Assembly: GCA_002286855.1 (NCBI GenBank)
Contig: NRSV01000001.1
Coordinates: 1,154,276-1,218,275, forward strand
Origin: Bipolaris cookei
Lineage: Eukaryota > Ascomycota > Dothideomycetes > Pleosporales > Pleosporaceae
Reading direction: 5' to 3'
DNA length: 64,000 nucleotides
The position numbers and the translations under genes are program-made. Below, in pieces: positions 52,156-61,763 of the stretch. Numbering within the stretch: position 1 is the stretch's first letter; each line of letters opens with the position of its first letter. The notes beneath the pieces were generated by a model that did no database searches, was not told the DNA's origin, and saw nothing but the letters and a program-made list of their open reading frames with translations.

Positions 52156-54546
52156 TCACTCATCTATTCGTCCCACAAACACGGCTCCAACCTCCTTTCC
52201 ATCCTCACCCCATACCCGCTGACAAGGAACCCACTGCACACCTCTTGCCAAAACACTCTCCAGCCGCGTACTCAACGCCGAATTACACCCAATATAAATC
52301 GTACCCATTGTCCACTCCTGTCCCGCCAACACACTCACATCCTCCTCCCCCCGCAATTGCAAAGTAAAAAACCGCGCCCGACTACCTCGCACTGCCGTCG
52401 TCGTCCCCCGCGTCTCTGCATCTCGCGAGAAAGCGATACCAGAAGAAGTAAGGCCCATAGCACTCCACTCAACATCTACGTCCCGCGGCAACGACGCGAC
52501 TTGCACCACGAAACACGGTGGCACCACCACATCTGCCTCCTCGTTGGCGTTGCAAAGAGCAGTGTAATCCGGTATCCGCGGCCTGGGTGTCTTATCCTCG
52601 AAAGAAGAAGCGTGGTAGGTGTTTAATTTATCCCAGGGGTCTACATCGGCATCTTCTTCGGCATCCTCGTCAGTGGTGAGATGTGAAGATAAGTGGATAC
52701 CGCGCCACGCTTTTTGTATTGTATGGACAGAAGAGAGAGTGTTGGGGATGCTAGAGGGAATGTAAGCAACGCAGCTACTCCACCAGCGTACGCCTTTTAC
52801 ACGGCCGATCCGCGATAGATGCTGTAGCGAAAGCACGACTTGGCCGGGAAGACCGCGGGAGGTGTAGATGGTCATTGAGGCGGGGTGGAGGGGGATTTGG
52901 CCGGCTATGTATACAAGCTCTCCGACGTCTTTCTTCTTCTTCTTCTTCTCCTCTTCATCCTCATCCTCATCCTCCTTCCCATTTCCCTCCTTCTCCTCGC
53001 CCGTAGAGAAAGTAGAAGAGGGTGGTAAGGGAACAGAAATAGCTTGACTATACGGCCCAATATTCGCCGGAGCCCAGTAACTTGTACTCTGCACGTGCAG
53101 TCCATCTCTCTTTTCGCTTTTCTCGGCCACGACGCTGAGCATCACGTCGGCGCCTTCAGGCATGGCGGTGGAGCAGGCGACGGTGACGCGGGAGGGGGGG
53201 TTAATGGAGGTGAAGAAGGAGGCGTAGAGGGGGTTTAGCAGCATGAAGAGGGACATGGAGCGGAGGAGGAGGGTGGTATGGGTTATGCTTGATTTCTGCA
53301 TGTCATGGTTGGAGAGGTGGTGGGAGAGGAGGAGTAGGATGGAGGAGAGTTGGTGGGTTGGGGTTGAGGGGGTGGTGGTGGTGGTGGTGGTGGGAGAGGT
53401 GAGGTTGGAGATGGTGAGGAGGGTGGGGGTTGAGCGGATGGTGTTCGTAGGGAGGACGTGGGTTGATGACTTGGTGGTGGCCGTGATGCTCTGCAGAGTA
53501 TCATCTTCCGCCGCCTCAGCCCTTGTGTCTTCGATCGATTCCAACAGCCTGTCAAACTCATCATCAAACACTGCCGGTACCCTCAGCGCCCCTACATCCC
53601 CCTCCTCCCTCTTCTCCCTCTTCTCCCTCTTCTCCTCCACCCAAATTTTCATAACCCTAAGCACTGTCTGCCCCCCCTCCAGCACCACCGCCTCTCCATC
53701 AACCCCAATCTTCTTTTTCCACAGTGGCCTCGGCCCATCAACCGCCAGCGTCTCGAACTCGCCCCCTTCCCCCAAAATCGCCCCAGCACCCACTTCATCC
53801 CCAAACCTTCCCATGGCAGCACTCAACCGCGCCACAGCACCCGGACCCCCAGCGATATCAAGCCCCAAAAAAGAGGCGTCAAGCCCGCCGGAAGCCGTCT
53901 TGATGATAATTGCTTGTTGCCCAACGGCATGCATATCGCGCAAGAGCGCAGACTGCTCATACGGCGGGAGCAGCGGGTACTGCCACAGATACGCCAGTGG
54001 CGTGAGGCCGAGTCTGAGGGCTACGGATTCCACGCGCGTGCGCTGGTAGGTGCTTAGGATTGCGCCGGTGGATATGGCGTTGGCGGTTGGGTGGGCTTGC
54101 ATTACGAGTTTGAGGAGGGGGATGAGATCTTCCGTCTCGTCCTCCTCTTTCTCTTCATCTTGCTCTGTCTCTTGCTGGGTCTTTGACTTTTGTTTTTGGC
54201 TTTGCGTTTGCTGAGAAGAAGAAGAACAAGAACAAGAACAAGAACAAGAAGAACAAGAAGACGTTAATGGCGCCGCATAATCCCTGTTCGAATCAACTGC
54301 TGTACCCGTGATTTGCCGGCGGTACAGCGGCAGATCCAGCGCGTGCGAGTACAGAGGGACTACAGAGTGGCCGACGGTCTGATACATGTAGCTATTTGTG
54401 TCTTGTTCTTCGCCATTGGGGAGGGATCCCGAGTGCAAGTTGGCCAAGGCCACGACGTGGTGGCCGTTTGCTTGACAATGGAGTATGGAGAAGAGTGAGT
54501 CTTTGCCTCCCGAGATCAGCGCGATGACATTTAGAGATGGCGCCAT
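52156..54546 (-). CDS. DPH6: diphthine-ammonia ligase with two RidA-like domains
   Basis: A 796-aa single-exon protein. The N-terminal adenine-nucleotide alpha-hydrolase domain starts with VIALISGGKDSLFSILHC, the PP-loop motif of Dph6, followed by LANLHSG, YQTVGH and later TGAILSTYQRTRVE and TPLAYLWQ. Two YjgF/RidA-type domains lie in the C-terminal half (ELVYIAGQIPLHPASM and the terminal region), as in yeast YLR143w. The enzyme amidates diphthine to diphthamide on translation elongation factor 2, using ATP and ammonium, in the cytosol. The protein is swollen by low-complexity inserts: a Ser/Cys run (SSCSSCSCSC) encoded by AAGAAC-like repeats at about 54216-54262, Thr/Pro repeats, and an acidic then Lys-rich run before the first RidA domain. 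Confidence 0.92.
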   Translation of the reverse strand: MAPSLNVIALISGGKDSLFSILHCQANGHHVVALANLHSGSLPNGEEQDTNSYMYQTVGHSVVPLYSHALDLPLYRRQITGTAVDSNRDYAAPLTSSCSSCSCSCSCSSSSQQTQSQKQKSKTQQETEQDEEKEEDETEDLIPLLKLVMQAHPTANAISTGAILSTYQRTRVESVALRLGLTPLAYLWQYPLLPPYEQSALLRDMHAVGQQAIIIKTASGGLDASFLGLDIAGGPGAVARLSAAMGRFGDEVGAGAILGEGGEFETLAVDGPRPLWKKKIGVDGEAVVLEGGQTVLRVMKIWVEEKREKREKREEGDVGALRVPAVFDDEFDRLLESIEDTRAEAAEDDTLQSITATTKSSTHVLPTNTIRSTPTLLTISNLTSPTTTTTTTPSTPTHQLSSILLLLSHHLSNHDMQKSSITHTTLLLRSMSLFMLLNPLYASFFTSINPPSRVTVACSTAMPEGADVMLSVVAEKSEKRDGLHVQSTSYWAPANIGPYSQAISVPLPPSSTFSTGEEKEGNGKEDEDEDEEEKKKKKKDVGELVYIAGQIPLHPASMTIYTSRGLPGQVVLSLQHLSRIGRVKGVRWWSSCVAYIPSSIPNTLSSVHTIQKAWRGIHLSSHLTTDEDAEEDADVDPWDKLNTYHASSFEDKTPRPRIPDYTALCNANEEADVVVPPCFVVQVASLPRDVDVEWSAMGLTSSGIAFSRDAETRGTTTAVRGSRARFFTLQLRGEEDVSVLAGQEWTMGTIYIGCNSALSTRLESVLARGVQWVPCQRVWGEDGKEVGAVFVGRIDE

Positions 54547-55754
54547 GGCGCCTTAGATTGTGCGTGAAGAGTTACCGCTGCCCGTCGCCGGGCTGGGCAC
54601 ACGAGCAAAAAAGGCGCAACAGAAGAAGAAGAAAAAAGGCTCGGACGCTGGGAGGGTGCGTTGAGGCGGCCCGATGCAGTCGAGTGTAAATGCAGGTTGG
54701 AAGTGGTATTACTCGCTAAAGTTACGCGCCGCCACACGCTAGAACGGCATGAATGTTTTCCAAAAAAGGAACACCGCACTGCTGACAGGCTGACTACTAC
54801 TTGCAGGTAAGTGGTGAGTTAATGCTCAGAAACAATCCATCCACCCAACCCAACCCAACCCCCCCGTCACCGAACTGATCACCTAAGACCTAGAGCGGAA
54901 AAAGAAATGGCTAGCCCTCAACTTTATGCGTTACGCGGCTTCACTCCAGTTCACATGCAGGGCGTTCGGAAAAAGTAAGAGAAAGATAGAGGCCGAAGTG
55001 TCGGTGTAACGCATTTTTTTGCTATGTATGATAGTTGGACAGTGCCAGCACCGTTATCCTACAATTGGGGCTACGATAGAGCTTTAAATAAGAGGTGTAG
55101 GTAGTATGGGTGTGTGTTTGTGCTGAGCAAGTGCGAACTAGTTCAGACGATTACATGTGTATGATTTGAAGAAAAGAAGCGAAGATTCCCAGAATGTTAG
55201 AGGCGGCAAATGCCGGGGCGAAGATGAGTTCCCGCCGACAAAGCCCCAATTACAACGAGTGATGATGAACAATTGAGGGCAACGCGGCGACAAGTGGCCG
55301 GTGGAGAGTAAGGTGATTGGCCATGTCGTCATGAAAAAAAGAACACCCAAGCAAAAAAGAAAATGAAGAAGAGAAAAAACCAAATCTATCCCGTTTCTTC
55401 CCATGGTTTGCCTCCAGTCTCCTCGCTCCAGAACCCCGAAGAAACACACCAAACCGACGCGCACAATGAAGTGTGAAAAAAAAAAGACTAATATCAAAGT
55501 GTGTGTGCCACCAAGATCGGACGTGTAGAATACAAGAGGAGAAGTGAAGCGAGGAACTCTTGGTGGGTCTGAATTGCTTCAGACCGCTCAAGTGCGAACC
55601 TTCGCCGCCCGTCTAGCAGTGGCGCCTTTGCGTATCGACGTCAAGAAAGACTAGCAGTCGCCTCGCGTAATGCAAACTTCTTCTACCAAGTGTTGTGAAT
55701 GTCATGAAGGGTCGTTAAATGATGAAAGGCAGGAAACGCGACAAAAACAAATGC
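54547..55754. other. spacer between DPH6 and the zinc-finger factor gene
   Basis: A 1.2-kb region holding the DPH6 promoter and the 3' flank of the upstream same-strand gene. A-rich patches occur near 55330-55385 and 55470-55490. No ORF is supported. Confidence 0.5.
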
Positions 55755-57502
55755 CTACTCGTTCCTCTTGCGCTTCTTCTGGCTGGGTGTTGATTCGTGC
55801 TCGGATCCATCGGAGCTTGACGTGGGGATCTCTGCAGCAGCGTTATAGAGGATCTCACCCATGGTGGAAGGAGCCTGTGCACCAAACGCGCTACCTTGGC
55901 TATGTTGCATGTCGGCGTGGTGGAAGTCGGAGCCCATGACCTCAAGGCTAACAGCACCAGTTCCGTGAGTGCGCTGGTGCTGGGAGAGGTTGTCGCTCCT
56001 GGAGAACTTCTTACCGCAGTCGGTGCACTCAAAGGGCTTGTCGTGAGTGTGGAGAGAGCGGTAGTGGCGCTTGAGGTGTTCCTGGCGGCGGAAGCGGCGG
56101 GAGCAGAGAGTGCAGACAAATGTCTTGGATGGGTCGTCGGTGAGCGACTGCTTGCGACCGCGGCGGCTAGTAGGAGCGACAGGAGTGGTGTTCTCGTCAG
56201 AGCTAGAGGCGACGGCGTTTTCGGCTTGACCTGATTCTTGTTGGCTTGAGGCTCCAGACACGGTGTGCTCATCACCTGATGTCTGTTGCTTACCCTGGAA
56301 GTCAGACTCGGTCTCGCTGAAGGCGGAGCGGGCCTTCTTTACTGTTTGCCTCTTGACTGCTGACATGGTGTCAAACTCGCTAGCGGCGGGGGTGAGAGGC
56401 AGGCTGTGGACAAGCTCCTCCTCAAAGTCGGTGAAGCTCTCGTCGCTCAGGAAGTCCTCCTCGGGAGAGAAGGCGCCAAGGTCAGTGCGCTGGCGCTTGT
56501 TACCGAGGAACTGGGTGTTGTCGGTGGAGAAGTTAACAAGGCCGTTGAAGTCGTCTTCGCAGTCGAGCTCAAACAGGGGCTCAAAGGTGGGAAGGCCGTT
56601 AAAGCTGAAGGTCTGCATAGACTCAATGTTGTCAACCTTGGCAGTCTCACCCTTGAGAACAACCTTGTGCTCCTCGTCACCGGGGCAGAGAGTGACAATG
56701 GGCAGTTCAGGGGCAACCGAGACAGTAAGATCGCGAGGGTTGCAGAAGTTGTTCTCAGCCTCGGCGACGGTAGCGCGGGGAAGAGGTGAAGGAGAAGGGG
56801 AAAGAGAAGGGCAAGAAGTTGCAGAAAGAAGGTATGAACCCTGGTTGACTGAAGGAGGCTGGATGTATACTTGTGCAAAAGTTAGCGAGCCTATTTCACA
56901 CACGTTCACTGGGTTAATTGCGGATAACAAGCCACATGCAAATATGACGGTTTTCTACAGCAGTGAGCAAACATACCTGGTGTCATTGGTGGGGTGGTTG
57001 AGCGCCACTCGAGGCCGGCCGAAAGGATCTCAGAAAAGACCTCGCCTTCACAGCCCTGCTTTACACCCTCCATGCCCTCACCGGGGAACATGTCGTGGAG
57101 AGGAGTGGGTAGAATGTCGTACGACGAAGGGCTGCTGGTGCTGCTGCCGCATGATGACAGAGGAGGAGTAGCGGGCGAGAAAGAGTAGTCGGTGTCAATA
57201 GGGTGAAGGTAGGGGGAATCCTGAGGTTGGATCAGGATGGCTGGCTTCTGGTACATTGGCTGGGGCGACGCGACTGGAGTCATCATTTGGCTAGCGTAGG
57301 CAGTCTGAGGGTAGGACATTTGTGAGTTTGCTGATGTGGGCCTCTGGTAGTACATGTTGTGTGGCTGGAAGGTTGATTGTCCTGAAGGGTGTGGTGTGAA
57401 GTGGCCGTGCTGGCGGTTGTTTTCGCCTTGAGGATCTGGGTTGTAGTAGAAAAATGGTGATTGCATAGCTTGGGTAGGGTGAATAGGGTATGAACCGTCC
57501 AT
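55755..57502 (-). CDS. C2H2 zinc-finger stress factor, Seb1/Msn2-like
   Basis: Exons 56977..57502 and 55755..56869 encode 546 aa. The 107-nt intron (GTATGT...GCACAAG) is placed so that PPMTP joins to VYIQPPSVNQG. The N-terminus is rich in Gln, Pro, Ser and Tyr, and acidic stretches in the middle could activate transcription. Two adjacent C2H2 fingers near residues 430-490 (FVCTLCSRRFRRQEHLKRHYRSLH, split here as FVCTLCSRRF and HLKRHYRSLH, then FECTDCGKKFSRSDNLSQHQRTH) closely resemble the DNA-binding domain of Msn2/Msn4 and of the Trichoderma factor Seb1. It is predicted to be nuclear under stress and to bind STRE (AGGGG). A basic KKRKRN tail may serve nuclear import. The upstream region is unusually long and gene-free. 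Confidence 0.93.
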
Positions 57503-58753
57503 TGCAGATGGCTGTTGTGATGGTGGTGTATGAGGTTGTGTGTGTATGTGTCGTTGCTTCAGTCCGATAGTTGGTTGGATGAATGAGGGATTGTGTGTAG
57601 TAACCGAGTGAAGATGAAGACGTGTATTAGTAGTATGTAGGGTTGGAAGAGGCAGGATACTGTTGAAGAGAGATGTTGAGGAAGTGGAAGGAATGACTGG
57701 GGAGCGGTTCGCAATAACGAGACCGTCACTTAATAGATATTGTAGATCAAAGAGTGTGAGGGCACAAAATTATGACCCAAGATGAAATGGTGAACAGCGA
57801 TGGCGGAAAGAAACGAGAGGGACGTGGTTGATGAACCTTGGACCAGGGCAGACCAGTGAAAAAGAGAACTGATGCGCACACGCTCCAGGACGGCTCGCTT
57901 TAGTGCGTCGGGGCGCAGCGTGCTCCACATGCCAGCTAGGAATGGGATCCTGCGTTAGACCCTCGCCTTGACTCGCGTCAAAAGCAGCGAGTGCATTGCG
58001 GCCAGGGTTTGGGGCCTAAAATTATTCGCCCAATGCATAGCTGCACGGGGCTATAGGCGAAATGAGATGTGCACGGCGGCGCCGGCACGCGTGCAGGTAT
58101 TGGCTGGCGGCCAGCCCAGGTGGGATGGGATGGAGGGTCAGCCTACCACGCATACGTAGCCACTGACTGTACCTCCGCCCAGTCCGGATGGCGAAGCCAT
58201 CCAAGCTGAAGAAGGCGACGGGGGTTTTTTTGCATGCGGCGGGACGGCTGGGTGTGGGTGAATGTGCGTGTGAGGCGACAACGGCCAGTCATGGCGAGTG
58301 GAGATGATGCTGAGACTGCCGCTGCCGCTGGTGCTGGGGGAGCGAAGAGGGTGGGTATGGTGTAATAGGCGGGTGACAGGTGTGTGTATGCAGGCAGCGT
58401 GTGTCTAACCTGACCAGAACCACAGGCATGCCTCTCACACGACTCCAACTCGCCTCGAGATTAGCGTGTTGCCGGGTTTCATTGAGGCTATCCTGCTATC
58501 TGCCAATCGATAATGATAACTGCCAGACCCTGGTACCCAGTGTTTTGAAACGTCCGCTCAGCGTTACGGCCCTTCCGCTGCGGATGACGATTGCTGGGTG
58601 ATTGTGATAACGCCGCGCGCCCTCTACCGTGTCTGTCACACCAAACAACGCCGTATCGCCCGCAGTGTCACCGTCGTCGACCACTTGCAGAAGCAATGTA
58701 ACGCAGCGCCCATGTCGTTTGTCGCTCGCTGACCACGCGCTGCCTTGGGCCTG

Positions 58754-58831
58754 GGGACTTGACCTGGGACTTGACCTGGGACTTGACTTGGGGCTTGACT
58801 TGGGACTTGACTTGGGACTTGACTTGGGACA
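58754..58831. repeat. 12-bp minisatellite
   Basis: About six tandem copies of GGGACTTGACYT with single-base variants. Confidence 0.9.
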
Positions 58832-59431
58832 TGGGGGCGTCATGCAAAAAAAAAGGCAAGGGCGGCGACGGCGAAAGCAACACGTTCGCTATGCTTTCCC
58901 TAGCATGTTGGGCTGTTGACAAGTGTGTGGTAGCCATGTCTCACGACCACGAAGAGAATGCGAGCTCAAAGTCATTCAACTGCAGCGCGCCATGCTTGTC
59001 GTTAGCCACACCACACGCACAAGGTCAAGGTCTATCTGCGTCCATTGCCACAGGCGTCGCGCGACGCTGGAGCGAGACTCGGCGCGCCGGGCTCACGCAG
59101 GAACGTCAGCCATGATGCAAGAGTAAGAGGCCTGCATCGCCCTGCCAGCTGGAGCAGCCGGGCACCGCCCTCTCCCAGTGGCTACAAACACGGCCATGGC
59201 CCATGGTGCGACGTTCTCGTGTGCAGTGGGCTGCACGTCGCCACCAGTACCGTTCTTTTTCCTCCCACTCTGTGCCCACTGCCAAAGCCTTACGACGACA
59301 TGGAGGGTGGTGTGGGATCGGGATGTGGATGGGATGGATAGGCATGTAGCCAGGCTTGCACACTTGCGGCCTGAATCCATGGTGCAAGTCTGTTTCAGAG
59401 CCTGGTTTGCCACATGGCCGCCGGCCCAGTA

Positions 59432-59480
59432 GCAGCAATCGCAGCAATCGCAGCAATCGCAGCAATCGCAGCAATCGCAG
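59432..59480. repeat. 9-bp minisatellite
   Basis: Five perfect copies of GCAGCAATC and a partial sixth. Confidence 0.92.
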
Positions 59481-60351
59481 CCGGCGCAGCGTGGAGCCCG
59501 GATGAAAATGGCATGGCAAGAGGGAGCAAGTGCGGCAATGGCGATAAGTAGCATGCTCTCATCGACGTGTTTCTATCTATGGAGGGCCAACGGGCGTGGA
59601 TGGTTGGCAACGCTCGTGATGCTGACCGTCCACCCTCGACACAATGGCGGTAAAAAAAGTTGTGCCGGCCGGGGTGGGTGTGCAAATGGCGGCACAAAAT
59701 AGCATCGAGCTATTGAATGCAGCGGATGCAGAGTGCAGAGTTGTGAAGCCGCCGGCGAGACCTAAAAGGGCGCGGGTGGTAAAAGCGGCGGGATGAGAGT
59801 TGCGGGACAGGCGGTGGTCGAGTCGAACAGGCCCGATCATATCCGCCAGGCCGTCTTCCCCCACACTGGCCGCACAGCTGATTGATCCAGAGGCGCGTCT
59901 ACTGCAGGAACGATGCAGGAACAAACGACTGCACTCTATCTCTCCATCCCACCTCTGTACCCGTCTACATACGCCTACTCTACTTATACTAGCACCGACT
60001 TACTCTATCTTACATGCACCACCACACCGTCTTGTCGTCAACCCCATGCCATACCATCCTTCCCCCCCCCCGCCCTCTCTGACCGCCCCCTCGCCCGCCA
60101 CCGGCCATTTACGTTGCTGCTTCTGTCAGCGGCTTCACATGCGAGGGCGTGCAATTTCTAGAATGCCACCTCAGCGGGGCCGTGTTACGACTCGACAGGG
60201 TCCCGATGCGATTCACGCTGACAAAGGGCCTCTCTACCCACGACCGTCGAGCGTATGGGTGCGAGGGTGCGAGTGGGTGCGGGCCTTGGTCGTGCGTGGT
60301 CCTGCCACTGCTTCGGCGCCGGGGAAGTTGTCGTGGCTTCCATAGCTCCGG

Positions 60352-60396
60352 CCCACCTTGCCCACCTTGCCCACCTTGCCCATCTTGTCCACCTCG
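60352..60396. repeat. 9-bp minisatellite
   Basis: Five copies of CCCACCTTG, the last two with substitutions, followed by a CT dinucleotide run to about 60417. Confidence 0.88.
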
Positions 60397-61742
60397 CCCT
60401 CTCTCTCTCTCTCTCCACTAACCCGCCGCCTCAGCCCTGCCATTGGCCGGCTCTCGCAAGGCCCTGATCTTCGACCATTCCAGGAAGGTTTCCAGTCTGG
60501 CGGGGTCGTGGCTTCCATGCCGCTCGCCCATGGTTTGGACTAGGCCCATCGCCGCTAGGGCTTCCTTTGACTCGCTCAAATGCCCTTCGGATGCAATGCC
60601 ATGACACCCGGCTTGACCATCAACTTTGTCCAGCTCCAACTGTGCCACTCGTCTGGTCGCGTTTATCCGCCATGCCGCGCCCAACCCAACGCGACTATCC
60701 ATCCGCCTCCGCGAAGACGCCTACGCCTGCATTGCGCGACCGACGCAAACTCATGGCCTGACTCTGTGCCTCGCACCTGCACCGTGTCTGTGTCCTTGCC
60801 CGACTATCGGCAGCCATGACGGACGTCAACTGTCGCCTAGACACTGAACGTCTCCAGCCCACCAAACTCGACCCAACCCATTCCCACTCTGCTCCACTTG
60901 CTGCTGACCTTGTGAAACGCGGGCAAGAAGATGATGCCATTGCCCCAACACACAGTGACAAAACGGCCATGTCATCCCAATCAGGCAGCTGGCAGGCGGG
61001 CAGATCGCAGATTCCACCTGTCCGACTGTCCAGCACGAGCCTCCAGACTGCCCTCAAACGAAATTCGCGTTATGCTAAGGCCAGGGTCTAGGGCCGTTTG
61101 CAATCTCCCTCCGTCTCTCCGTGTGGGTGCCGTCTGACTGGTCCCCGGCGTTCGAGCTTCTGGAATATGTGCTTCCCCACATTTGCTATTGCTGGGTGCT
61201 CAGTGCTGAATGCATGCAAAAGTGCTATGCAGTGTCATGGTAGGCCCAGCAAGACCCTTCGTGTAAAACGCAGCTCAGGCATCCCAAAGACCAATGTCTG
61301 ATACGCAAGACATCGGTGACAGACACATGTCTCGTCTGGGCCACACGGCAAGTGGAACTTGCACAAGGCCCGCGTTCTGGAGCCGTCGTGGCCATTGCCG
61401 GTCCGGCCGGCCTGACCAAGTTCAGCATACGAACAGGCGGTCGAGGTCCATGGGCCTGCATCTTCCAACACAGACACGTGGGTATCTGTCGCCATGATCA
61501 CTCTATGATAAGCCCACGGCGAAACCATTGTCAAAGTGGGTTTAGCCTCCAGATAGTTCTTCGGAACGACACTGCCCGCGTAATCCATTGCCCAAAGTCT
61601 CCAATGGCGTCTCGACTATGCAAATCTTTGGCAAGTCGCGCCTTGGCTGGTCATCCAAATCTCTGCCAGCCCTCCACACGCTTGTGGTTCGACATTGTGA
61701 CTCGTGACAGCCAAATGGGCTCAACAAGAGACTGGGGCGTCG

Positions 61743-61763
61743 CAGCAGCAGCAGCAGCAGCAG
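61743..61763. repeat. CAG trinucleotide run
   Basis: Seven tandem CAG units in non-coding sequence. Confidence 0.9.

Noticed and set aside
53243..54049. 268-codon plus-strand frame opposite DPH6
   Set aside because: Low-complexity Arg/Val and Ser runs that mirror the Dph6 inserts; no independent features.
59800..60345. 181-codon plus-strand frame in the gene-free right end
   Set aside because: Pro/Ser/His-rich chance frame in GC-rich DNA, overlapping other frames; no domain and no splice-conserved partner.
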